The position numbers were made by a program, and so were the translations under genes. Positions 35,160 to 43,187 of a stretch of DNA of 64,000 bases are shown here, piece by piece. The notes beneath the pieces were generated by a model. That model was not told the DNA's origin, ran no database searches, and was given only the letters and a program-made list of their open reading frames with translations. Position 1 is the stretch's first letter, and every line of letters begins with the position of its first letter. The stretch lies in the NCBI GenBank assembly GCA_965215295.1, contig OZ244045.1, forward strand, positions 1,922,001 through 1,986,000, written 5' to 3'. Source of the stretch: HK1 sp965215295. GTDB lineage: Bacteria > Pseudomonadota > Gammaproteobacteria > HK1.

Positions 35160-36950
35160 GTGGGCAGACGACGAAAGGGCGGGGGGCCGCGCGGCCCGGG
35201 ACCCGCTCGCACCGACTCCCGCCTCGATCGGTGGCTGAGGGGAGCGTTCGACGCGCACCGCGCCGGGAACCTGCGCGAAGCGGAGAAGCTCGCCCGGCGC
35301 GTGCTCGACGCGGTGCCGGAACAGCCCGACGCACTGCACCTGCTCGCGACCGTCGCTCGCGAGCGCGACGACCCGGTTCTCGCCATCGACCTGTACCGCC
35401 GCCTGCTTCGCCGGCACCCGGCCATTCCCATCGCGCACAACAGCCTCGGCAACCTGCTCCAGGAGCGCGGCGAGTGGCAGGAGGCGGTCGCGTGCTACGA
35501 AACCGCGGTCACCCACGACCCCCACTACGCCTCCGCGTACTTCAACCTCGGCCGCGCGCTGCTGCACATGAACGATCTGGACCGCGCGGAATACTGCCTG
35601 CGCCAAGCGGCGGCGCTCGCGCCGGGCGACGCCCAGATCCGGGCGCGGCACGCCCGCGCCCTCGTCGAGCTGGGCAGGCAGGAGGAGGCGATGGCCGAGA
35701 CGCTTCGGTCCGTGGAACTCGATCCCGACTCGTCCGAGATCCGCAACGACGCCGGCGTCGTCCATTCCACCATCGGCGACTTCGACACCGCCCGCGAATA
35801 CTATCGCGCGGCGCTCGCGCTCGATCCGGGCAACGCCAAGGCGGCGCTCAACCTCGCGAAGTCCAAGCGGTTCACCGCGGAGCACGATGAAGACGCGGAC
35901 CGCATCCGCGCCACGGCCGCGCACGGCGCCACGGACAAGGGTACGCAACGCGACCTCCACCTCGCGCTCGGCAAGATCCACGACGACCGCGGAGAGTGGG
36001 AGAGCGCGTTCACGCACTACGAGCAGGCCAACCGCCCGTTCACGACCGCCGCGCTCGAGGAGGTGGAAACCTCCCTCGCGCTGATGGATCGGATGCGCGC
36101 CGTCTTCGACGCGCCCTGGTTCGCGGGACGGCCGCCCGCGCCCGAGGCCGATCCGGCGCCGGTGTTCATCGTCGGCATGCCGCGCTCGGGCACCAGCCTC
36201 GTCGAGCAGTGCCTGGCCGCGCATCCGGCGGTGCACGGGGCGGGCGAGCTGAGCGCCATCCTTCGGCTCACCACGGAGGCGGCGGCGCGCGCCGGCGCGA
36301 ATCCGGATCCGTTGCGCACCGGCGTGGCGTCGATGACCGCCGTCATGCGCTCCGGTGGGGAAGCCTCGTATCCCGAATGCATCCGCGTGCTCGACGAGGC
36401 GGAGACCGCGGCCCTCGGCGAACGGTACCTCGGCCACCTGCGCGCCCTTGCGCCCGAAGCGGCGCGGGTCACCGACAAGCTCCCCGGCAACTACCTGCAC
36501 CTCGGCTTCATCGCGACCATCCTGCCGGGGGCGAGGATCATCCATTGCCGGCGCAACCCGCTCGACAACGCGATCTCCCTTTACTTCACCGACTTCATGG
36601 CCGGCCACGAGTACTCCAACGACCTGTACGCCATCGGGCGCCAGATCCGCGGGATGCGGGCGCTGATGGCGCACTGGGAGGCGGTGCTCGGCGCACGGCT
36701 CCTGACGCTGGACTACGAGGCGCTGACCGCCGATCCGGAACCGTTCGTGCGAGAGATGGTCGCCCACCTCGGTCTGGAATGGAACGACGCCTGCCTGCAT
36801 CCCCACGAGGTCGCGCGCACCGTGCGCACCGCGAGCGCGTGGCAGGTCCGCCAGCCGTTGTACCAGCGATCGGCCGGGCGGGCCCGGCACTACGACCGGT
36901 TTCTGGACCGGTTGCGCGAGGGGCTCGGCGAATCACCGCCGGGCGAATGA
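35160..36950 (+). CDS. TPR-repeat sulfotransferase
   Basis: About 596 residues from a GTG at 35160; this start is approximate. The N-terminal half is TPR repeats (PDALHLLATVARERDDPVLA, IAHNSLGNLLQERGEWQEAV, SAYFNLGRALLHMNDLDRAE, IRNDAGVVHSTIGDFDTARE). The C-terminal half is a sulfotransferase: the PAPS 5'-phosphosulfate loop is VFIVGMPRSGTSLVEQCL (about residues 335-352) and the 3'-phosphate region is IIHCRRNPLDNAISLYF. Such fusions are common in marine and symbiotic proteobacteria; the acceptor is unknown. It is the gene next to the accessory region. Confidence 0.85.
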   Translation: MGRRRKGGGPRGPGPARTDSRLDRWLRGAFDAHRAGNLREAEKLARRVLDAVPEQPDALHLLATVARERDDPVLAIDLYRRLLRRHPAIPIAHNSLGNLLQERGEWQEAVACYETAVTHDPHYASAYFNLGRALLHMNDLDRAEYCLRQAAALAPGDAQIRARHARALVELGRQEEAMAETLRSVELDPDSSEIRNDAGVVHSTIGDFDTAREYYRAALALDPGNAKAALNLAKSKRFTAEHDEDADRIRATAAHGATDKGTQRDLHLALGKIHDDRGEWESAFTHYEQANRPFTTAALEEVETSLALMDRMRAVFDAPWFAGRPPAPEADPAPVFIVGMPRSGTSLVEQCLAAHPAVHGAGELSAILRLTTEAAARAGANPDPLRTGVASMTAVMRSGGEASYPECIRVLDEAETAALGERYLGHLRALAPEAARVTDKLPGNYLHLGFIATILPGARIIHCRRNPLDNAISLYFTDFMAGHEYSNDLYAIGRQIRGMRALMAHWEAVLGARLLTLDYEALTADPEPFVREMVAHLGLEWNDACLHPHEVARTVRTASAWQVRQPLYQRSAGRARHYDRFLDRLREGLGESPPGE

Positions 36951-37200
36951 CCGCCCTGGCCGGAACGCGGGGCGGTTCCCCGAACGCACCGTCTGCCGAT
37001 CACGGCGGCCCACCGCCTCACGCCATACGCGAACCCTGCCCGAATGACGGCGACCGAGTCCGGCCGGCACGCACCGGGCCGCCGGCGGCGTGTCTTCGAG
37101 CGCTTCATCCGGGTGAGAGTGCGCGGGTTCTCCACCCAAGATGGCGAATCCGGAGCCGTTCGTACGCAGGAGGCGGAGGCCCCGGGGCGGGTCGGACCTC

Positions 37201-37956
37201 TCAGCGCCGCCGCGGCTGCGTCGGCACCGGAATGCCCTTCGAAGACAGGAGGGCTTCCAGCTCGGCGATGCGCGCCTCGGCGGTTTGCCGGGCGATGGTT
37301 TCCTCGTGCCAAGCGGCAGCCTCCTCGCGCCGGGCGGCGGCTACCTCGCGGTGCGTGAGCAGGTCCCGGCCGGTCGCCGGGTCGCGCAACCGCAGCGCAC
37401 GCCCCCGCCGGTGCAGGTACAGCCCCAGCACCTCGCTCCACAAGCCCCATGCCCCGTCCGCCATCCGCGACCGCGCCAGCGGCGCGTACCCGCCTCCGCG
37501 CAATCCCGTCCCCTGCAACGGCGGGTCCAGATACTCGCCCTTCGGGTCGTACAGAAAGTACTCCCTCACACCAAGCGTCGCGTACAACGCACGCTTGCGC
37601 ACCTGATCCTGGCGCCGCGTGCTCGGCGACGTCACCTCCAGCACGAAGTCCGGTCCCTTCGGCTCCTCCCACAGCTTGTACGTCTCACGCCACCCCCCTT
37701 CGCGCAACTCGTCCTTCACCGCCCCGAGCACCACGAACACGTCCGGAACCACCGACGCCCGCGGATTGCCCTCCTCGTAGTACAGGAACATGTCCGCGCC
37801 GACGTACACGTCCGGGCGCTCGGCGAAGAACTCCTGGAGCGCGCCGATCGCATCGATGATGCAGTCGCGGTGCACCGGGGTCTCACCCATCGGCTGGCCG
37901 TCCGCGCTGGGATACTCGACCAGGGCGGGAGGGACGGAGAGCAGGGTGTCGCTCAT
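37201..37956 (-). CDS. Uma2 family putative endonuclease, copy 1
   Basis: 251 residues. The Uma2/DUF820 restriction-like fold shows PDVFVVLGAVKDEL (Asp72), then FVLEVTSPSTRRQDQVRKRALYATLGVREYFLYDPKG with Glu107 and Lys121 in the PD-(D/E)XK arrangement. Uma2 proteins are common in cyanobacteria and in some large-genome bacteria; their role is unproven. The C-terminal heptad-like tail (VAAARREEAAAWHEETIARQ) is 14 residues longer than in the second copy at 44690. It is cotranscriptional in orientation with the porin on the same arm but separated by a terminator. Confidence 0.88.
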   Translation of the reverse strand: MSDTLLSVPPALVEYPSADGQPMGETPVHRDCIIDAIGALQEFFAERPDVYVGADMFLYYEEGNPRASVVPDVFVVLGAVKDELREGGWRETYKLWEEPKGPDFVLEVTSPSTRRQDQVRKRALYATLGVREYFLYDPKGEYLDPPLQGTGLRGGGYAPLARSRMADGAWGLWSEVLGLYLHRRGRALRLRDPATGRDLLTHREVAAARREEAAAWHEETIARQTAEARIAELEALLSSKGIPVPTQPRRR

Positions 37957-38500
37957 CGGCAGGCTCTGCGGGGCGGGGTGCGAAACTCACGGGGAGCGAG
38001 TCGCGAACGACGGTAGCACGGTCGCGCTCGCACCCTCAAATCGAGCCGGGGGCGTGGCGTACTCATGCCGTACCGGTCCCGGCCCGTCGGTATCGCGCAA
38101 GCGGTGGGAAGCCATCGGGTGAGAGGTCGGCGCATCGACGATTCAGCCACTGGTAGCGCCGATTCTCGGTGTGTGTGGGGCGGAATGCGTGCGACTTTCG
38201 CCCGGAGGGTGCAGGCCGCCGGAGATGGTTTCGTCGGCCTGGAGCCCGGGGACGGTGGCAAGGAGAACGTCGCCCCGGCGGTGCTTTGCCCGGCCATGGC
38301 CGGCTTCCTTCGAAGACAACGATGCGGCGGTGGCGCGAACACGGTGGTGTGTTGTCCGGCCTGCTCGACCTCCCTTCCCTGCCGCGGGCGGGGGCGAACG
38401 AAACGACAGGGCGAAAAAAAACCCCTTCCCGAAGCGGGAAGGGGGTTCTCGAACAACGACTCCGGCCTCTGTGGGGAGGCCTTCGAGGCATGCGGTACGC
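37957..38500. other. Porin-Uma2 spacer, left copy
   Basis: 544 bp of non-coding sequence highly similar to 44145-44689. One-base length differences between copies (for example GGTGGCAAGGAG versus GGTGGGCAAGGGG on the same strand) argue against a conserved protein. It contains the porin terminator at 38414-38447. Confidence 0.7.
38414..38447 (-). terminator. Rho-independent terminator after porin copy 1
   Basis: On the minus strand a CCCCCTTCCCG stem, CTT loop and CGGGAAGGGG stem are followed by a run of eight T. It lies 54 bp after the porin stop, with the same structure after copy 2. Confidence 0.9.
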
Positions 38501-39448
38501 TCAGTTGAACGTCACCCGCATCCCGGCGAGGATGAGGGAGACATCCTCTTGATCGTCCTCCGTGATCTGCCGGTAACCGGCGTAGGCGGTCGCGCCTCCT
38601 CCGAGGCCGTGTCCGACGCCCACGCCCAAGACCGTGCCTTCAGCGCCAGTGTCACCGGACTCGCCCAGCTTGTAGTAGGCCCCGACGCTGCCGTCGCCGT
38701 AGCTGTGGTCCAGCTTCAAGTACTGATACTCGATCTGCGAGCCGGTATTCTCCTGGCTCCAGGCGACCGCGACGCTTGTCCCCTGACCGAAGCTGGCCGC
38801 TGCGGAGGCGGTGATGATGTCGCCCGAGGGGTCCATGTCATCACCGTACTCGACGGTGTGGCCGACACGAAGGTCATAGCCGTAGCCGCCACCCATCGAG
38901 CCTGCGATCGAGACCTTGGCGTCCAAGTAATCGTCGTTGCTGATCGAGGCGGCAACACTGGCCGGGCCGATGGCGGGGGTGTCGTACCTCAGCACTTCCA
39001 GGCGGTTACCATCATTGCTCGGGCAGGCTGGCCCGCTGCTGGCGTAGGAACACCAGTTCGTGACTCCACCCAGCCAGGACGCACCGCCCAAGTCGGCATG
39101 GGCCACACCGTCGGTGGCGGCCGAGGCTTGGCCGATGGTCAGCTTGCCGAAACTCCCGGAGAGGGAGACGTTCGCATGACGGGTCCGCCAATTCGAAGGT
39201 CTTCCGAGCTCCAGTTGGACTCCCGCCGTCATCCCGTTGCCCAGATCCTCGCTACCGGTGAAGCGGAAGCGGGTCTCCGAAGCGTTGGAGTCCACGTGCC
39301 GCAGGCTACCATCGTTGGCGTCGCTGCCGTCGTCGACACTGATGATGGCGCGGTTCACGTGGCCGGAGACCGAGCCTTCCACCGCATGAGCGGCCAGTGG
39401 CAGACCCAGCGCACTCGACACTGCGACTGCAATCAGCTTTTTTTCCAT
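38501..39448 (-). CDS. Outer membrane porin, copy 1
   Basis: 315 residues. The signal peptide MEKKLIAVAVSSALGLPLAAHA is followed by alternating beta-strand sequence typical of Gram-negative trimeric porins (RFRFTGSEDLGNGMTAGVQLE, ANVSLSGSFGKLTIGQAS, GYGYDLRVGHTVEYGDD, AYAGYRQITED). It ends LILAGMRVTFN, with Phe one residue before the end, not terminal. A cysteine pair in one loop (WCSYASSGPAC) could form a disulfide. Strands are nearly identical to copy 2 but the loops differ. A GAGAGGA ribosome site precedes the ATG. Confidence 0.9.
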   Translation of the reverse strand: MEKKLIAVAVSSALGLPLAAHAVEGSVSGHVNRAIISVDDGSDANDGSLRHVDSNASETRFRFTGSEDLGNGMTAGVQLELGRPSNWRTRHANVSLSGSFGKLTIGQASAATDGVAHADLGGASWLGGVTNWCSYASSGPACPSNDGNRLEVLRYDTPAIGPASVAASISNDDYLDAKVSIAGSMGGGYGYDLRVGHTVEYGDDMDPSGDIITASAAASFGQGTSVAVAWSQENTGSQIEYQYLKLDHSYGDGSVGAYYKLGESGDTGAEGTVLGVGVGHGLGGGATAYAGYRQITEDDQEDVSLILAGMRVTFN

Positions 39449-40223
39449 TGGAATTGATTCCTCTCGATTGGTTGACTATCGTCCCGGCCGGTGCCGAGAG
39501 TGCTTCGCGAAACCTCTCGTGTTGCGAAGCGCTGTCCATGTCCCCGAGGCCGATGACGAAGCGCTCATCGCCACCTGCGCTGCCCCGTGCCCGCTCCGCC
39601 TGCCTTGGCACGGGCCGGGGCAGACGCCTCGGACACCGCGCCGCCCCCGCCCGCTCCGCATGCCTCATCGCCATGAACTGAACGAGCGCGAGCCCGCCGC
39701 GGCCGTGTTCGCCTGACGCCTCGCCGACTCGGAGCACCGCCGGCGCCAGCTCGGCAGCCGGAGCCACCCGCAAAGCACTGCTCCATCTCCAGCCACCGCG
39801 AGCACGACACTGCGCCGAGCGGCTTCCCGTCGCCGGGGGCGCGCTCGCTCTCGATCTCCAGGAACCTTCACGGCAAGAAGAAGAACGGTGGTGGCGGCCG
39901 TCGCCGGCGGAGCCTCATGTCCCGCGGCGGTCCGGAACCGCAGGGGATCCGCACGAAGCCCGCGGTATCGAGAGCTTCGGCAGGCGCATCCCCTGTCCGG
40001 GCGGGGGATGCGGCGTGGCTGACCACCCCGCAAGGCGGCAACGCTTGCCGGGCGGAGGAATGCGGTGGGGCGGAGCCGGCCACCCCAAGGCGGCAACGCT
40101 GTCCGGGCAGTGGAATGCGGCGGGGCGTGGCCGGCCACCCCGCAAGGCGGCAACGCTTGCTCCGTTTTCCGTCCGTCGGGTACCTATCGGGTCCCGAGAC
40201 ACCATCCGCCGAGGAGGAAACGC
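39449..40223. other. Region between porin copy 1 and the recombinase gene
   Basis: 775 bp. The first 73 bp are the porin leader inside the inverted arm. The rest has no convincing gene: open frames here are short, arginine/proline-rich and unlike known proteins. It holds a degenerate tandem array (39994-40160). A GAGGAGGAAA ribosome site precedes the recombinase ATG. Confidence 0.5.
39994..40160. repeat. Degenerate tandem repeat upstream of the recombinase
   Basis: Three units of about 50-55 bp, each running from (G)TCCGGGC.G or GCCGGGCGG through GGCGGCAACGCT. The segment CACCCC(GC)AAGGCGGCAACGCT recurs at 40024, 40081 and 40136. It ends about 60 bp before the recombinase start. It may include recombination or regulatory sites; this is only inferred from position. 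Confidence 0.75.
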
Positions 40224-41384
40224 ATGACCAGGATCACCAAGAGAGCCGTCGACGCTCTGGCCGCCAGGCAGCGCGAGTACATGCTGTGGGACCGCGACAT
40301 CAAGGGCTTCGGCGTGCGCGTCCACCCGTCAGGGCGCAAGGTCTACCTCGTGAAGTACCGTCATCGGGGCCGCGTCGTGAAAAAGACCATCGGCCCCTGC
40401 GGCGTCATCCCCCCGGTCGCCGCCCGCGCGCGGGCGGCCGAGATCATCACGATGGCCAGGACCGGCCGGGACCTGATGGGGCGGGTTCCATCGCCGCGCA
40501 AGGACGGGGTGGCGACCGTGCGCGATTTCGCCAGGCGGTTCCTGGAGGATTACGTCCCGGCCCGCTGCAAGCCCAGCTCCGCGCACAGCTACGAGCACTC
40601 GATCCGGCGGCATGTGCTGCCCCGGCTCGGCAGTCGAAGGATCGTCGACGTCACGCGCGGCGACGTGGCGATCCTCCATCACGAGATGCGCGCGACTCCC
40701 TACGCGGCCAACCGCACCCTGGGGATCCTGTCCGCCATGTTCACCGCGGCCGAACTCTGGGGGCTCCGGCCGGAAGGCTCCAACCCGTGCCGGCTCGTGA
40801 AGCGCTTCCGGGAGCAGCCGCGCGAGCGGTTCCTGTCCGACGCCGAGTACCGCCGCCTCGGCGCCGTGTTGCGCGAGGCCGAGGGCACGGGCGCAGTGGC
40901 CGCCCCGGCCATCGCCGCCATTCGCCTGTTGATGCTGACCGGCTGCCGGCTTTCCGAGATCATGTCCCTGCGCTGGGAGAACGTCGCTCTGGAAGCGGCC
41001 GAGCTGCGGCTGCCGGACAGCAAGACGGGGGCCAGGATCGTGCTCCTCGGCCGGCCGGCGGTCGCGGTGCTGCGCGGCATCGCCCGCGACGAGGCCAATC
41101 CCTGGGTGATCACCGGACGCCGGCCCGGAAGCCGCCTTGCCTCCCTGCACTACCCTTGGGGGCGGATCCGCAAGTGCGCGGGACTCGACGACGTGCGTCT
41201 TCACGATCTGCGGCACAGCTTCGCCAGCGGCGGCCTGCTCGTCGGGGAAGGCCTGCCGACGATCGGGAGGCTCCTGGGCCACAGCCAGGTGCAGACGACG
41301 GCGCGCTATGCGCACCTGGCCGACGATCTGGTCAGGACGGCGGCCAACCGGATCGCGGACTACATCGCCAGAGTCACGGGATGA
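40224..41384 (+). CDS. Tyrosine recombinase/integrase (P4-like)
   Basis: 386 residues from ATG 40224 with a GAGGAGG site. The N-terminal arm-binding domain (KRAVDALAARQREYMLWDRDIKGFGVRVHPSGRKVYLVKYR) is the DUF4102 type of P4-like integrases. A SAM-like core-binding domain and a catalytic domain follow, with Arg in LTGCRLSEIMSLRW, HDLRHSFASGG and LGHSQVQTTARYAHL (R, HxxR, H, Tyr). All catalytic residues are present. No tRNA is adjacent. It lies between two inverted porin/Uma2 arms and could act on sites in or near them. Confidence 0.93.
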   Translation: MTRITKRAVDALAARQREYMLWDRDIKGFGVRVHPSGRKVYLVKYRHRGRVVKKTIGPCGVIPPVAARARAAEIITMARTGRDLMGRVPSPRKDGVATVRDFARRFLEDYVPARCKPSSAHSYEHSIRRHVLPRLGSRRIVDVTRGDVAILHHEMRATPYAANRTLGILSAMFTAAELWGLRPEGSNPCRLVKRFREQPRERFLSDAEYRRLGAVLREAEGTGAVAAPAIAAIRLLMLTGCRLSEIMSLRWENVALEAAELRLPDSKTGARIVLLGRPAVAVLRGIARDEANPWVITGRRPGSRLASLHYPWGRIRKCAGLDDVRLHDLRHSFASGGLLVGEGLPTIGRLLGHSQVQTTARYAHLADDLVRTAANRIADYIARVTG

Positions 41385-41425
41385 CCCTCTGTCGCGCGCC
41401 GGCTCCGGGCCGCTCTCCGGCCGCC

Positions 41426-41514
41426 GGGGTCCAGGCCGACATGCGTCGAGCCCGGCGCCTGCACGCGGCGCGCCCGAGGTCCATCATCGAAGGCCCCCAC
41501 GCGATGGACTCCGG
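41426..41514 (+). repeat. 89 bp dispersed element, copy B
   Basis: Begins GGGGTCCAGGCCGACATGCG and ends GATGGACTCCGG. It resembles copies A and C at matched spacing. It lies just before the second coiled-coil gene. Confidence 0.7.
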
Positions 41515-41532
41515 ATTTGCCGCGAGGATAGG

Positions 41533-41916
41533 ATGGCCGTCCATCCCGCGAGGCGAACGGCGTTGAAGATCGAGCAACTCAGCGTGCTGGCGACGGTGGT
41601 GGTCGCATTCGCGGCCCTCGCCGCTCTGGTCCTGACCGGACAGGCCGGGCTCCGCCAGGACTTGCGCGCCATGCAGGCCGACACGCTGGCGGCGCAGGCC
41701 GAGCTTCGGGCCGGGCAGATCCGGATCCGGGAGGATCTGGCCGCGCTCGGGGTCCGGCTTGCGGTGGTGGAGTATCGTACGGATGTGATCGAGACCCGGC
41801 TTGCGGTGGTGAAGCGGCGGACGGCCGAACAGCCGGTGGCGGATGCCCCGGAGGACGGCTCCGATCATTCCATGTCGCCCGCAGGACCGCCTCCGGGGGC
41901 GGTTCCCTCCCGCTGA
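41533..41916 (+). CDS. Small single-span membrane protein with coiled-coil tail (paralogue)
   Basis: About 127 residues from ATG 41533, which follows a GAGGATAGG site; TTG 41563 is the alternative start matching the relative at 34840. The helix LSVLATVVVAFAALAALVLTG is followed by a coiled coil (LRQDLRAMQADTLAAQAELR, then the repeated RLAVVEYRT and RLAVVKRRT). The upstream DNA is also similar to that of the 34.8 kb gene, so the whole unit seems duplicated. Function unknown. Its 3' end overlaps the convergent methyltransferase by 52 bp. Confidence 0.65.
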   Translation: MAVHPARRTALKIEQLSVLATVVVAFAALAALVLTGQAGLRQDLRAMQADTLAAQAELRAGQIRIREDLAALGVRLAVVEYRTDVIETRLAVVKRRTAEQPVADAPEDGSDHSMSPAGPPPGAVPSR

Positions 41917-42764
41917 GTTCGCCCGTCCGGACCGGCGCCCGCCCGCGGCGCCGGCCGCGCCCCGCGGTCGTCGAAGAACCGGCGGAGCCCTGCCGGGTCG
42001 CGTGACGCGAACAGGGCGCGGACGTGCGGCTTCAGTCCGTTCGCGGCGAAGAACCGGGGGGGCTCCTCCGGAAACAGCTCGATCTCCACCGGCTCAAGCC
42101 CCGCGTCCCGCACCCGGTCGAGGAAGTCCTCCCCGTAGACCCACGCGTCGCCGTTCGCGGCGAACCAGTCCTCGCCGAGCCCGGGGTGCTCCCGGCGGTG
42201 CGCATCGGCGGTGCGGGTGGTCCCGGAGCTGCGGTGGGTGTCGATCATCGCGAGTCCCTCGCGCTTGAGGCAGCGCGCGATCTCGCCGAGCGCCCGGCGG
42301 TCCTCCCGTATGTACGGCAGGGTGTTGTTGCACAGGATGAAGTCGAAGCTCGCGGGCGCGAAGGCGAGCATCGCGGCGCTCGCCGCCACGAACCGGCCGC
42401 GGGCCCCGAGGCGCCGGTGGTGGTGGCGCCGCCGCACGTCCACCGCGACGCAGTGCGCGGGCGCGAACAACCCGCTCCCGATGACATGGTCGGCGCTGAA
42501 GCGTGACGGGCCGATTTCGAGCACCCGGTCCCCGGCGCGGAGCCGCGGCCCGATGCGGTCGCGCACGAGACGATGGAGTGCGCGCGAGCGCGGCTTCGCG
42601 CCGCAGTGGGGACAACGCCCGGGGCGCGGGGGGACGCCGTAGGGCTCGAAGCGGACCACTCGTCGCGCGCAGACCCAGCAGGCTGCTTCGGGGGAGTCGG
42701 CGTGGTCGGCCGGAAGCGATCGGGCGGCCGGGGGGGATGCGGGCGGGGCGTCGGGGAACTCCAT
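41865..42764 (-). CDS. SAM-dependent methyltransferase with N-terminal zinc-ribbon-like motif
   Basis: 299 residues from ATG 42764; a start at 42845 is possible but adds Arg-rich sequence. Paired cysteines (CWVCARR and CPHCGAKPRSR) precede a class I methyltransferase: motif I GDRVLEIGPSRFSADHV, then SFDFILCNNTLPYIREDRRALGEIARCLKREGLAMID. This head-and-core layout is seen in glycan- or cell-surface-associated methyltransferases, but the substrate is unknown. It converges on the coiled-coil gene with 52 bp overlap. Confidence 0.82.
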   Translation of the reverse strand: MEFPDAPPASPPAARSLPADHADSPEAACWVCARRVVRFEPYGVPPRPGRCPHCGAKPRSRALHRLVRDRIGPRLRAGDRVLEIGPSRFSADHVIGSGLFAPAHCVAVDVRRRHHHRRLGARGRFVAASAAMLAFAPASFDFILCNNTLPYIREDRRALGEIARCLKREGLAMIDTHRSSGTTRTADAHRREHPGLGEDWFAANGDAWVYGEDFLDRVRDAGLEPVEIELFPEEPPRFFAANGLKPHVRALFASRDPAGLRRFFDDRGARPAPRAGAGPDGRTQREGTAPGGGPAGDME

Positions 42765-43187
42765 GCGGCGGCGTCCTCCTCGCGGCTCGCGATCCCCGGC
42801 GTCATGCGGTTCCCGCCGCGCCTCGCGCGGAGGACCGGCAGACATTCCCGGAAAACGCCGGACTGCGTTCCGGTCATATGCGGAGCGCCATCGATCCGCA
42901 TCCCGGTGCGCCTTGCCTCGCGCGGAGGACCGGCAGAGCCCGGTGCCACCGCGAGGATCGGGGAGCCGCGTGAAGGGGATTCGGCGAGCGGCGCCCCGGT
43001 GTACGACTCTGTTGTTGCGTCAATGCAACAAATCGCCCGGTTCTGTCGCAAAATCGTCGAGCGTTGTTGCGGATCGCGCCGTCATTCGCCAGACTCGCCT
43101 CCGCTTCTCGTTGTCACGAGAGGTTTCGCGAAGCGCTCTCGGCACCGGCCGGGACGATAGTCAACCAATCGAGAGGAATCAATTCCA
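42765..43187. other. Region between methyltransferase and porin copy 2
   Basis: 423 bp with no supported gene. It holds a 22 bp direct repeat (42820-42841 and 42915-42936, GCCTCGCGCGGAGGACCGGC core), a TTGTTGC inverted repeat (43012-43031) with a third half-site at 43064-43070, and the start of the right inverted arm (43115) with the porin leader. Confidence 0.5.
43012..43031. promoter_or_regulatory. TTGTTGC-N6-GCAACAA inverted repeat, possible operator
   Basis: A perfect 7 bp inverted repeat with a 6 bp spacer, plus another TTGTTGC at 43064-43070. It lies 157-176 bp upstream of porin copy 2 and outside the duplicated arm; copy 1 lacks it. It could bind a regulator of this copy only. Confidence 0.4.

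Larger units (their letters stand above)
37150..39521 (-). repeat. Inverted duplication, left arm (Uma2 + porin cassette)
   Basis: 2372 bp whose reverse complement aligns with 43115-45459. It includes the Uma2 gene, the 0.54 kb spacer with terminator, the porin and its leader. The outer end is the shared 15-mer at 37150 (complement ACGAACGGCTCCGGA) and the inner end CACGAGAGG (complement, 39513-39521). The leader plus signal-peptide region (about 125 bp) has a single mismatch; elsewhere there are substitutions and small indels. Confidence 0.9.

Noticed and set aside
38063..38508. Possible small protein in the porin-Uma2 spacer
   Set aside because: The two copies of the spacer have single-base indels that break any shared reading frame.
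39530..39990. Small open frames between the left arm and the recombinase
   Set aside because: Short, arginine/proline-rich, no ribosome site or family resemblance.
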